DNA of 64,000 nucleotides from Paenibacillus sp. MAEPY2 (GCF_000499205.1 NZ_AWUK01000013.1:124001-188000), one strand, 5' to 3'; shown: positions 46,190 to 57,327, counted from the first letter of the stretch. The notes: generated by a model not told the origin, from the letters alone. Numbers and translations: made by a program.

Positions 46190-46924
46190 ATGGTAGCAAA
46201 TAAGGAGTTTGGCGGATTGGGAGAGGCGAATGATGGCATCATTCAAGCGGTCATTTTTGACATGGATGGCGTACTGATTGACAGCGAACCGATTTATTTC
46301 GAGATTGAGCGCAACTCCTTTGCCCATTTTGGCGCAATGATGACAGAGGAAGAACATCACACCTATGTTGGAGTTACACTGGAATCAATGTGGCGGCAAG
46401 TATTGGACAAGCACCAGTTGACGGCTACCGTAGAAGAAGCCCTCGCCTACCATCAACATAATGTGATGCAGACGATGCTGGCCCATCCGAAGCTGACGGC
46501 TATGCCTTTCGTGGAACGCTGGTTAAGCTGGCTGCATGAGCAGCACATTCCAATAGCCGTTGCTTCTTCATCTCCACGTGCACTGATTGATCTGATCATG
46601 GACAAGACCGGACTTGGGAAATACTTTGAGGTACGAATGACAGGTGAAGAAGTCGCTCACGGAAAGCCAGCACCGGATATTTTTCTGACCACAGCTGAAA
46701 TGATTGGGGTATCCCCATCGAACTGTCTTGTGATCGAAGACTCGCGCAATGGCGTCCAGGCTGCCAAAAGTGCAGGCATGCATTGTATCGGATATCACAA
46801 TCCGGGATCAGGTAATCAGGACTTGTCCAAAGCCGATCTTCAGATCTCCAGTTATGATGAGTTATGGACCCTTAAGGATACGCTGTCGTTTGAAGGCAGA
46901 TCACCAATTTTGACGAAGAACTGA
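46190..46924 (+). CDS. HAD phosphatase (beta-phosphoglucomutase-like)
   Basis: 244 residues with HAD motif I DMDGVLIDSEP near residue 24, motif II VASSSPR near 124, motif III lysine in GKPAPDIF near 160 and motif IV EDSRNGVQAA near 182; the helical cap is of the beta-PGM/phosphatase C1 type. It is the last gene of the cassette, behind GGAGGAGG, with a terminator after it. In the known azasugar operons the phosphatase step is carried out by an inositol-monophosphatase-like protein, so a HAD enzyme here would be a non-homologous replacement. Confidence 0.85.
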   Translation: MVANKEFGGLGEANDGIIQAVIFDMDGVLIDSEPIYFEIERNSFAHFGAMMTEEEHHTYVGVTLESMWRQVLDKHQLTATVEEALAYHQHNVMQTMLAHPKLTAMPFVERWLSWLHEQHIPIAVASSSPRALIDLIMDKTGLGKYFEVRMTGEEVAHGKPAPDIFLTTAEMIGVSPSNCLVIEDSRNGVQAAKSAGMHCIGYHNPGSGNQDLSKADLQISSYDELWTLKDTLSFEGRSPILTKN

Positions 46925-46938
46925 GGCAAAATAAATAA

Positions 46939-46985
46939 CCCAAACGGCTTCAATTCATTGAATTGGAGCTGTTTGGGCTTTGCTT
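46939..46985 (+). terminator. Terminator of the azasugar-like cassette
   Basis: CCCAAACGGCT-tCAATT-catt-GAATTG-gAGCtGTTTGGG followed by CTTTGCTT, 15 bp after the phosphatase stop. Confidence 0.8.
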
Positions 46986-47025
46986 GCTGCAAATGTAACG
47001 AAGAACGGTTACTCAGATGATCATT

Positions 47026-47208
47026 TTAAACCGAAATATCCAGACTGCCACCCAGATTGGGATGAGGAGCCGGAACCGACTTTAACATTTCTGTTAGTTG
47101 CTGACCTTGCTGCTCTGCCATGTCTTTCGACATGGACATTACTTGCAAACTCGCAGACTGCGCCACTGAAACTTGACTCATGGCCATTGATAATGCTGCA
47201 ATATCCAT
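47026..47208 (-). CDS. YjfB-family small protein
   Basis: 60 residues matching the YjfB family (MDIAALSMAMSQVSVAQ at the start, QQLTEMLKSVPAPHPNLG near the end). In B. subtilis yjfB is annotated as a putative motility protein and belongs to the sigma-D regulon as I recall; its role is unclear. The ATG follows AGAGGAG. The gene is convergent with the azasugar-like cassette. Confidence 0.85.
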   Translation of the reverse strand: MDIAALSMAMSQVSVAQSASLQVMSMSKDMAEQQGQQLTEMLKSVPAPHPNLGGSLDISV

Positions 47209-47377
47209 ATTCTGTACTCCTCTCGTTTTCTAGTAAATAGACATACCTATTTTATATCGGTTAGATGGGAGGAATTATGTAATTCACTCCTTTATCTTCT
47301 AATGCTCAACCATTTTCCTAAAAACAAACAATATGAAATATTTGTATGTTACAATACACTATTTGAGGAGGTTTTTT

Positions 47378-47503
47378 ATGAACGGGAAAAAATTTGTTAT
47401 GCTTGCTTTTTACTGTCATTGCCGGACTTTGCATTGGTACCTTTGGTTGTTTTATTTACTGGGTTTTGTCCGAGGTTTAAAACTATATAAACAAACACCT
47501 TAA
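47378..47503 (+). pseudogene. Small membrane peptide gene, apparently frameshifted
   Basis: A strong ribosome-binding site (GAGGAGG) precedes an ATG at 47378. The frame as written gives a 41-residue peptide of unusual composition. If one A is removed from the six-A run at about 47386-47391, the frame becomes a clean 33-residue peptide: a short polar start, then LLCLLFTVIAGLCIGTFGC and FIYWVLSEV, a typical single membrane helix, ending at 47480. This suggests a frameshift mutation, sequencing error or slippage-controlled gene. Function unknown. Confidence 0.45.
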
Positions 47504-47760
47504 CCCAAATATTTCAAATCCCCATCTGTTTCCTTGGCTCTCAGGGTCACTTTGGCTAATAACTGCTCCGGTTGCTGGAAGTCCTCTTTAATCTCCGCCA
47601 TCATTTCCTTTACCATTTCTTCAAGCTGTGCCAATGTTGTTTCTCTAGGTAAAATACGAGTTCTTGCGATCTCATGCTTACGAAACGAATCGTCGTACGA
47701 TGGAACGGTTTCCTGACCGAATGCACTTATTTCCAGCTCAACTTTTATTCCTTCCGACAT
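47500..47760 (-). CDS. Hypothetical protein, 86 residues
   Basis: Small acidic soluble protein. The N-terminal third is beta-like (KVELEISAFGQETVPSY) and the remainder helical and Glu-rich (LEEMVKEMMAEIKEDFQQ). No family recognised. A good ribosome-binding site (AGAGGTGA) supports it. It lies 33 bp downstream of the Cof phosphatase gene on the same strand. Confidence 0.65.
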   Translation of the reverse strand: MSEGIKVELEISAFGQETVPSYDDSFRKHEIARTRILPRETTLAQLEEMVKEMMAEIKEDFQQPEQLLAKVTLRAKETDGDLKYLG

Positions 47761-47793
47761 TTGTTTTCACCTCTTCCACTCGTTTGTGATTGA

Positions 47794-48654
47794 TTAGGAC
47801 CCAATCAATCCATACTTCACAAAACTGTGGTACAAACCATCTTCTTCGATAGTTCCGGTTATATCATCTGCAATGGCTTTGAGAGCTGGCTTGGCATTTC
47901 CCATCGCAATCCCTACGTTGCAAAACTCCAGCATCTCGGCATCATTCATGCCATCCCCGATGGCGAGGGTATCTATACGGGACATACCCAGATGTTCCAA
48001 TAAATCCGCAATAGCAATGGCTTTATGGATGCCCGGGATCATCAGTTCGCCACTGCCTTCACCGAAGATGGGTACGGTGCACTGAATGACTTCGAATTTG
48101 CCTTCGAACTCCTGCTTGATCCGGTCGAATGGAATCCTAGTGCTTTCCAGAAAGCAAACCTTGTTTACGTCATCCTTGTATAAATCCGCTTCGCCATACG
48201 TCAAACCGGCAATAAACGGATGTGGCTTTTGTTCTTTTTTCGCTCTGGCATTGGGATCATTATGCACATCACCATAGATGCGACGTTCCAGATGAGATTG
48301 AAGATTGGCGCTGGCGTACAAGGCCGAATTGGATTCCAGGTAGAAGTCAATCTGGTGTTCATTGAAGAAATCGACCATATGCCGAACGTCTTCAGCTGTT
48401 ACCCTTTTGTGATATAACACATCCTGACCGAACTCAACATATCCTCCACCGGCACCGATCAGACCGTCAAACCCTACGTCCCAAATAGAATCATAGATTT
48501 CCGCCTTTGATCGTCCTGTACATAAATAGAGCAGATGTCCATTCTCACGTGCCTGTTTGCACGCCTGTTGTGCAGACACCGGAATGTTGCCGTCATCATC
48601 TACCAGTGTGCCATCAATATCTATAAAAACAATCTTTCGATTCGTTGTGCTCAT
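47794..48654 (-). CDS. Cof-type HAD hydrolase
   Basis: 286 residues. Motif I is FIDIDGTLVDDDG near 10, motif II LCTGRSKAE near 50 and motif IV GDGMNDAEML near 236; the cap domain is of the C2B type. The sequence resembles Cof/YkrA-type sugar-phosphate phosphatases. The substrate is unknown. The next gene downstream (33 bp) is the 86-residue hypothetical protein. Confidence 0.87.
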   Translation of the reverse strand: MSTTNRKIVFIDIDGTLVDDDGNIPVSAQQACKQARENGHLLYLCTGRSKAEIYDSIWDVGFDGLIGAGGGYVEFGQDVLYHKRVTAEDVRHMVDFFNEHQIDFYLESNSALYASANLQSHLERRIYGDVHNDPNARAKKEQKPHPFIAGLTYGEADLYKDDVNKVCFLESTRIPFDRIKQEFEGKFEVIQCTVPIFGEGSGELMIPGIHKAIAIADLLEHLGMSRIDTLAIGDGMNDAEMLEFCNVGIAMGNAKPALKAIADDITGTIEEDGLYHSFVKYGLIGS

Positions 48655-48848
48655 CTGCGTTTGCCCCCATCATGTAGCTTGTCTATGTTATATCAAACCA
48701 TTTAAAATCCAGCTATTCTACTTCATTATAATTTCCGCGAGCCGACAGGCATTGTTTCTGTGTCAGTCCACAAAGGAAATTGCATACACTTCAGGTCATT
48801 CCATCTTGCAGTCTCTTGCTGAGGCTTATATTAGTTGATAGAAAATCT

Positions 48849-49373
48849 TTATAACCGCCCTACTGACTTGTCCATGTGCACGGTTTGCCAGTCATCGTCT
48901 TGCTCAGCAATAACCGTATACCCTTGACGTTTCCAGAAACCGACGGCCCCAGGCAAAAAGCGGTGTGTATGTAAATACAACGTTGTATAGCGCAGTTCTG
49001 CCACCACATTCTCCAGTTCCTTCACGAGCATTGAACCGATACCGTATCTGCGATATTTTGAATCTACATAACATTTCACAATTTCGGCTGCAGACTGCTC
49101 CGGATATCTTCCAACCAATGCTTCGATGCGCCCATCATACGGCAGGATACCAATGGAACCCACAATCCGATTGTCTTCCATGACGGCAACAAGAAAGATC
49201 GCATCGGCTGAATCCAGATAATGTTCTCTGAATTGCTCCAAGTCAGCAGGTAATCTCTCATGATCTATCATTGGAAACACTTCTCTGCGTACACGCATGG
49301 CAAAATCAATTGCATCATTCATAAGGTGCTCCTGAATAGCGATCACTCTCGGTTTGATCTCAAACTGTGCCAA
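48849..49373 (-). CDS. GNAT-family N-acetyltransferase
   Basis: Acetyl-CoA-dependent acetyltransferase fold, 174 residues if started at the TTG at 49373. The acetyl-CoA loop is near VDSKYRRYGIGSMLVKELE (residues about 108-126). An ATG at 49322 has the better ribosome-binding site (CAGGAG) but would remove the first beta strand, so the longer form is more likely if the protein is complete. The C-terminal KRQGYTVIAEQDDDW is typical. Substrate unknown. Confidence 0.82.
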   Translation of the reverse strand: MAQFEIKPRVIAIQEHLMNDAIDFAMRVRREVFPMIDHERLPADLEQFREHYLDSADAIFLVAVMEDNRIVGSIGILPYDGRIEALVGRYPEQSAAEIVKCYVDSKYRRYGIGSMLVKELENVVAELRYTTLYLHTHRFLPGAVGFWKRQGYTVIAEQDDDWQTVHMDKSVGRL

Positions 49374-49591
49374 AAAACCACATTCCTATTCGTTATTTTC
49401 GAGTCTGATGACAACTCCATCTACGAACCCATTTAGACGCAAGTTCGCCCTCTGCTTCTTATCTTACCGAATTTAACCTTCCCTATCATTCTATCTAAGC
49501 TACTAACCAAAATAGAAGAAAGCCCGCGCGATCTGATAGAGTTCGCATACTATAAGGCGTGTCATCAATCAAATTCGAGGGGGAAGAACAT

Positions 49592-50752
49592 ATGTGGTTA
49601 TCACTAGGGATCTCTGCTGCAGTCCTGCTGGCGTTGGGGTTCGTCTATCGCTATGTGGAAGATAAACGTGCAGCCAAGAAGTTTCATCCCCATGCGCCCA
49701 AGCAGTTGTTAATTAAGTTCAAGGAAGGTACGACAGCCGACGAGATGCACACGCTGCACAAAAAAGCAAAATGCAGCATAGCCGAAACGTATGAAGATCT
49801 GGGCTGGTATCGGGTCGAATCAAGAAGGAAAATGCACCGTATATTAAAGCATTACAAGAATCATGAGCTTATTGACCACGCTGAACCCAACTATTATCTC
49901 CAGTCATCGTTTACGCCAAATGACCCCTTTTTCCAATACCAATATAACCTGCAAAAAATCAATGCTCCCGCTGCCTGGGATATTTCCCAGAGTAACCGTT
50001 CGGTAAAAATCGCGATCATTGATACAGGCGTACAACTGAATCACCCCGAGCTCGCTGGCAAGATCCTGCCTGGTTATGATTATGTTGATTACGACAATAT
50101 CCCCGAAGATGGTAACGGGCACGGCACGCATGTTGCCGGAATCGCGGCTTCCATTACCAACAATGGAGTGGGCATTGCAGGTGCTGCACCGCTTGCTTCC
50201 ATTGTTCCGCTGCGTGTACTGGATAACAATGGACAAGGTACAACGGGCAACGTCGGAAACGGACTTGTTTACGCGGCCAACAATGGTATTCAAGTCGTTA
50301 ACCTGAGTCTCGGCGGGCCTACGGGAGAAGCCTTTCTTCAGGCTGCTGTGCAGTATGCATGGGATCGAGGCGCTGTCATCATCGCAGCAGCAGGTAATGA
50401 TAATACTTCGTATCCGATTGTGCCCGCGTCTTATCCCAACGTCATTGCAGTAGCTTCAAGCAATCCTTCCGACCTCAAATCCAATTTCTCCAATTATGGA
50501 TCTTGGGTAGATATGGCTGCGCCAGGGGATACCATCTTGTCCACATATCTGGGTGGATCTTATGCTTATCTTAGTGGAACGTCCATGGCTGCTCCCCATG
50601 TAGCGGGAGTAGCGGCTCTGCTGGCTGCACAGGGCAAAACGAATGCTCAGATTCGGGATGCATTATGCTTCGCTTCGGACCCTGTATCAGGCTCCGGGAT
50701 CTACTGGACGTATGGGCGACTGAATGCCTATCAAAGTCTGCAAGTGCCATAA
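49592..50752 (+). CDS. S8-family serine peptidase (subtilase), membrane-anchored
   Basis: 386 residues. A single N-terminal membrane helix (WLSLGISAAVLLALGFVYRY) is not followed by an evident signal-peptidase site. Then comes an I9-like propeptide (PKQLLIKFKEGTTADEMHTL) and the catalytic domain with Asp in AIIDTGVQ, His in GHGTHVAGI and Ser in SGTSMAAPHVAG. It resembles thermitase-type subtilases. I start at 49592 behind GAGGGGGAA. Expected on the outer face of the membrane. It stands alone with a terminator downstream. Confidence 0.9.
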   Translation: MWLSLGISAAVLLALGFVYRYVEDKRAAKKFHPHAPKQLLIKFKEGTTADEMHTLHKKAKCSIAETYEDLGWYRVESRRKMHRILKHYKNHELIDHAEPNYYLQSSFTPNDPFFQYQYNLQKINAPAAWDISQSNRSVKIAIIDTGVQLNHPELAGKILPGYDYVDYDNIPEDGNGHGTHVAGIAASITNNGVGIAGAAPLASIVPLRVLDNNGQGTTGNVGNGLVYAANNGIQVVNLSLGGPTGEAFLQAAVQYAWDRGAVIIAAAGNDNTSYPIVPASYPNVIAVASSNPSDLKSNFSNYGSWVDMAAPGDTILSTYLGGSYAYLSGTSMAAPHVAGVAALLAAQGKTNAQIRDALCFASDPVSGSGIYWTYGRLNAYQSLQVP

Positions 50753-50821
50753 CACAATTACAAATCACTCATAATGGCATGGATCATCCCCACTTCCATT
50801 TCTCACGAATAAAGAAATCAA

Positions 50822-50860
50822 AAAAAACCATGGGGCTTCTATCGAAGCTCCATGGTTTAA
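50822..50860. terminator. Terminator between the subtilase and ridA genes
   Basis: AAACCATGG-gGCTTC-tatc-GAAGC-tCCATGGTTT; on the minus strand it is followed by TTTTTTT, so it fits ridA best and may also stop the subtilase transcript. Confidence 0.85.
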
Positions 50861-50876
50861 ATAAGTTTATTTGGTT

Positions 50877-51275
50877 CTACACTTTTGCTGCCCAAATTTC
50901 GATTTCAATTTTAATTTCGGGTAAACCTAACTCCGTAATATATCCAATTGTCATCGCAGGATAATCATGACTGAATAATTGTCCCCACTCAGCGTATAAG
51001 AAATCCCACTCGATTTTCTCCGTCGCCCATACGTTAACTTTGATAATATGTTCAGGATCTAAATGCTCGGATTCGAGTACTGTTTTAATATTATTGAATG
51101 TATTCGTGACTTGCTCATTCAAACTGTCAGGAAAGTGTCCCCTACGATCTGCTCCAATTTGACCCGACGTCACGAACAACTCTGCATTCCTCGGAATTCT
51201 TGTAATATGCGTGTACTGTCCTACAGGAGCTGGCATATTAGCTGGATTTTTTCTAGTAATTTTGTCGGTTTTCAT
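50877..51275 (-). CDS. RidA/YjgF-family protein
   Basis: 132 residues. RidA proteins hydrolyse reactive enamine/imine intermediates. The pattern FVTSGQIGADRRGHFPDSLNEQVTNTFNNIKTVLE and the final VEIEIWAAKV-like strand (IKIEIEIWAAKV) are family-typical, although the canonical catalytic arginine region near residue 105 reads less clearly here (DYPAMTIGYI in place of PARST). It may therefore belong to an RidA subfamily with altered activity. The ATG follows GAGG. Confidence 0.82.
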   Translation of the reverse strand: MKTDKITRKNPANMPAPVGQYTHITRIPRNAELFVTSGQIGADRRGHFPDSLNEQVTNTFNNIKTVLESEHLDPEHIIKVNVWATEKIEWDFLYAEWGQLFSHDYPAMTIGYITELGLPEIKIEIEIWAAKV

Positions 51276-51586
51276 GTCGATTACCTCGTCATTCTTAAGA
51301 TTTTTCTGCGATATCCCCTAGTTTTCTTCCTAATTTGGGCACACTTCTCCCTTGGAATAGATTCTAGAAAAAGACAGCAGTGGAGTATCCATATCCCGGA
51401 GATATAAACGCAAGTGATTTTTTCTTCATGATTGGATGCTCCTCCCTTCTTAAGTGACAAGATTCTCTTGATCTCTTCATTATATATATGAAACGAATCA
51501 TGAGTCAAATTCATCCATCATAAGCAAAGAGCAATCTCGTTTGAACGAGACTGCTCTTTGTATATTCGAAAGGGATTACCCTAGAG
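51276..51586. other. 311-bp intergenic region
   Basis: Between ridA and bglH. It contains a short minus-strand frame with an AAGGGAGGAG ribosome-binding site: 21 residues from the ATG at 51429 (KKKSLAFISPGYGYSTAVFF), stop at 51364, then the same frame stays open to 51295. This may be the remnant of a longer gene with an in-frame stop, or a leader peptide. A hairpin at 51526-51559 follows bglH. Confidence 0.4.
51526..51559 (-). terminator. Terminator of bglH
   Basis: AAAGAGCA-gTCTCGT-tcaa-ACGAGA-tTGCTCTTT on the minus strand, 28 bp after bglH; the T-run is short. Confidence 0.7.
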
Positions 51587-53041
<1,455 letters not shown>

Positions 53042-53064
53042 CTATTCGTATTGAAAACATTCAA

Positions 53065-54996
<1,932 letters not shown>

Positions 54997-55020
54997 CTAA
55001 GTAGACTCCCGATGCTTGTG

Positions 55021-55108
55021 AAACAAAGAAAACCTGAACTACTGAACATACATAACGTTTCCGATAAGTCGGAAATAAGTCATGTTATTCAGCAATTCAG
55101 GTTTTGCC
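55021..55108 (-). terminator. Regulated terminator in the bglP leader
   Basis: AAAACCTGAA-ttgCTGAA...TTCAG-tag-TTCAGGTTTT followed by CTTTGTTT on the minus strand. Its 5' arm overlaps the 3' end of the downstream RAT, the arrangement expected for BglG/LicT-type antitermination. Confidence 0.8.
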
Positions 55109-55126
55109 CTTAACGGTTGCAACCCT
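55099..55126 (-). promoter_or_regulatory. RAT antiterminator element 2 (bglP leader)
   Basis: On the minus strand AGGGTTGCAACCG-tta-AGGGCAAAACCT resembles the ribonucleic antiterminator bound by LicT/SacY/GlcT (consensus GGATTGTTACTG...CAGGCAAAACC). It deviates at several positions and directly overlaps the terminator. Confidence 0.6.
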
Positions 55127-55225
55127 GTAAGGCTGTACACAGCGATATTCAGTTGTTACACTAACAACTTCATCTTAAAGTAAGTTGCAACCCATCTTTA
55201 CGGACCCAGAGTGGTCGGAAGTATC

Positions 55226-55254
55226 GGAATTGCCTGATTGAACAGTTACAATCC
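55226..55254 (-). promoter_or_regulatory. RAT antiterminator element 1 (bglP leader)
   Basis: On the minus strand GGATTGTAACTG-ttcaat-CAGGCAATTCC is a close match to the LicT RAT. No terminator with a T-run overlaps it; the next one is about 120 nt downstream. Confidence 0.65.
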
Positions 55255-55260
55255 GATTGA

Positions 55261-55275
55261 TGTATGCGCTTACTT
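55261..55275. promoter_or_regulatory. Candidate cre (CcpA) site
   Basis: TGTATGCGCTTACTT resembles the cre consensus TGWAANCGNTNWCA and lies about 10 bp downstream of the -10 of the bglP promoter, where CcpA would act as a roadblock. A second, weaker cre-like stretch (TTGCAAGCGTTTTTTT, 55308-55323) overlaps the -35. Confidence 0.5.
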
Positions 55276-55284
55276 TATGAATTC

Positions 55285-55313
55285 ATAATATAATAACTTT
55301 TGAACTTTTGCAA
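55285..55313 (-). promoter_or_regulatory. Sigma-A promoter upstream of the bglP leader
   Basis: TTGCAA (55308-55313), 17-bp spacer, TATTAT (55285-55290) on the minus strand, between licT and the RAT elements. The bglPH genes thus have a promoter separate from licT. Confidence 0.75.
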
Positions 55314-55347
55314 GCGTTTTTTTAAGAATCTTTATTTTGTAATATCG

Positions 55348-56187
55348 TTACTCTGATGTGGCATGCACCACGCGTTCGATATGAATGGTTAAGTACATCA
55401 TTTCTTCGTTAGTCAGTTGATACGTGTAGTTATTTTCAATGAATTTTCGAATTTTCTCCGAGCACTTGTGCGCTTCAGGATACTTCTTCTGAATCATCTC
55501 AAATAACTCATCGTCGTTGTTGCTCTTGTAATGCTTGCCTTTCACCAGCCGTTGGGCGAAAAACTTCAGATGGGTCACAAATCGATAATAATTCAGTGAG
55601 TTCTCGTCAAAGTCCATTTTGAAATGATATTTGATGATCGTCAAAATCTCCTGCATGACCTGCGTCATGCTTCGGATGTTAGGCATCTCTTCGTTGAGTG
55701 CCGCATTTACAAAATGAAGTGCCATGAAACCCGCCTCATCTTCCGGTAAAAGCACACCAAACTGATCACAAATCATATTCAGCGCTTCCAGCCCTACCTC
55801 ATATTCATCCTTGTAAAGCTGTTTGGTTTCCCAGAGCAATCCATTACGGATGGGCAGATGGTTACGATAACGTTCAATGGCAAAATGAATATGATCCGTC
55901 AGATGCAGGTAGATGCTCTCGTTGAGCTTTTTCCCCAACTTCAGCTTGGCATAGGCTATAATTTCCTCAGACACTTTCATGTATTCCAGTGGTATGCTCG
56001 CGATTAATGCCTTGAAATTTTCCTGGATATCTTCATTCTGTAAAGTAAATATCTTATCAATATGCTGCTCGGACACATCATCGCCAGCTCGCTTCTGAAA
56101 AGCAATGCCCCGGCCAATGACAATAACCTCACGTTCGTCTTTAATCGCCACTACAGCATTATTGTTTAACACCTTCTCGATCTTCAC
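55348..56187 (-). CDS. licT: BglG/LicT-family transcription antiterminator
   Basis: RNA-binding antiterminator of 279 residues: an N-terminal CAT domain (KIEKVLNNNAVVAIKDEREVIVIGRGIAFQKRAGD) followed by two PRD domains with the phospho-regulated histidines (HLTDHIHFAIERYRNHLPI; later LPEDEAGFMALHF and LTIHIERV). I start at the GTG at 56187 behind GGAGTGG, which gives the usual N-terminus; an earlier ATG adds 15 residues. It controls the RAT/terminator leader just downstream. Confidence 0.93.
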   Translation of the reverse strand: MKIEKVLNNNAVVAIKDEREVIVIGRGIAFQKRAGDDVSEQHIDKIFTLQNEDIQENFKALIASIPLEYMKVSEEIIAYAKLKLGKKLNESIYLHLTDHIHFAIERYRNHLPIRNGLLWETKQLYKDEYEVGLEALNMICDQFGVLLPEDEAGFMALHFVNAALNEEMPNIRSMTQVMQEILTIIKYHFKMDFDENSLNYYRFVTHLKFFAQRLVKGKHYKSNNDDELFEMIQKKYPEAHKCSEKIRKFIENNYTYQLTNEEMMYLTIHIERVVHATSE

Positions 56188-56756
56188 TTTATCCACTCCA
56201 ATATACAGAAAAAGGCAAACCGTACCTTCCACGAGGTCACTGGCCTTGCCCTTTCACTTCAATATTAACTAATGTGCGTTCATGGTATTACATTTTTCTA
56301 CAATGTGCAACAAAAAAATCGATCATGCTTTATCGCTAACAAACCACATGCTGAACGTCTAAATGAATCTGTTCAGCTGCTTTGTATTTTTTTCTGTTTG
56401 CGTATAAACAAGCTGTATTTTCCTGCCTTCCCATAAAAACCACTCCCTTAGCATGACGCCTTATCCAGAGAATTATACTTGACACCCGGAACACCAAATC
56501 CATAATTTCAATACCTGTCTGTATTAGACACCTTCTTCTTACTCGCCCTTGGCTTTGTCCATATAAGCCAAAATTGATAGATACGTTCATAAATAATTCC
56601 GCCTCATTTCAGACAAAAAACGCTTGCACTTATTTACCTTTTTTTCTTATATACTATTAAAATATCGGATCAAAAAATATACAAAAAAACCCTCAATTTT
56701 AGAGGGCTTCATGTGTCCGAATAATGAAAAATTGCATGCAAAAAAATTAAATATTT
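56188..56756. other. 569-bp intergenic region upstream of licT
   Basis: AT-rich with no convincing gene. An 84-residue frame at 56336-56590 has a ribosome-binding-like GAGGCGG, but its composition is unusual and I do not trust it. A hairpin CCCTC-aattttaGAGGG with a T-run on the minus strand is at 56687-56711. Confidence 0.5.
56687..56711 (-). terminator. Terminator after the methyltransferase remnant
   Basis: GCCCTCTAAAATTGAGGG followed by TTTTTTT on the minus strand. Confidence 0.75.
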
Positions 56757-56968
56757 TTATTTCGTCACGCTTTGCTCACTTTTTTGACAGACATATATCA
56801 TTTCATAACATTCTTCAGTGAGCGGTGTACCACATGTATCAATAATCACACCATCCTATTTGCAGCCCATTTGGAAAAGAATTTCACATCTTCAAGGTAT
56901 GAATTATTCTCCTGATCGTATAACGCAGGGTTATCGTATTCTTCAGTATTATCTATATGAATAGTCAT
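56757..56968 (-). pseudogene. SAM-dependent methyltransferase remnant (internal deletion plus frameshift)
   Basis: A good ribosome-binding site (AAAGGGGGAAA) and ATG at 56968 open a 40-residue frame whose sequence (NPALYDQENNSYLEDVKFFSKWAA) is the usual start of a class I methyltransferase. The frame ends at 56846. One base shift later, VIIDTCGT matches SAM motif I, and after about ten residues the frame reads EMIYVCQKS and stops at 56757, like a methyltransferase C-terminus. Some 150 central residues are missing. Confidence 0.6.
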
Positions 56969-56998
56969 TCGTTTCCCCCTTTTCGTGTAGTCGTTTCA

Positions 56999-57304
56999 TT
57001 ATGATTTATTGTTGCGGCTTTCCTTCTCCAACTCTGCTTCAATCCTGCGATTAATTACTTTCAACTGATCCGAATCCAAATGTTCGACATTAGTCAACTG
57101 TTCATCTATCTTGTATTCTTCCGCTTCACCCTTGTTCATCAGTCCCAGATGATGCTTGATGGATTGAATATCCTCGCGCATACTCATGGTCTGACGATAA
57201 TTGTCTGCAACAAGTGCAAATATAATAGCACCTGCCAGAATCGTACCATATGGGAACAGAAGACAGAGAACAACTCCTACTACTAAAGCCAAAATAATGT
57301 ACAT
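56999..57304 (-). CDS. Small membrane-anchored protein, unknown
   Basis: 101 residues: one or two N-terminal membrane helices (ILALVVGVVLCLLFPYGTILAGAIIFALV) and a helical, charged cytoplasmic tail (LDSDQLKVINRRIEAELEKES). No family recognised. The ribosome-binding site AGAGGAGG is strong. It lies 23 bp after the P-loop protein gene and may share its transcript. Confidence 0.7.
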   Translation of the reverse strand: MYIILALVVGVVLCLLFPYGTILAGAIIFALVADNYRQTMSMREDIQSIKHHLGLMNKGEAEEYKIDEQLTNVEHLDSDQLKVINRRIEAELEKESRNNKS

Positions 57305-57327
57305 ACCTTTTTCGCCTCCTCTTTCAA

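Noticed and set aside
43796-46924. 3,3'-neotrehalosadiamine (ntdABC-type) operon
   Set aside because: The ntd aminotransferase is of a different (DegT-like) fold and the dehydrogenase is not a zinc MDR; the enzyme set here does not match.
56336-56590. 84-residue minus-strand frame upstream of licT
   Set aside because: A weak GAGGCGG precedes it, but the sequence looks random and no family is apparent.
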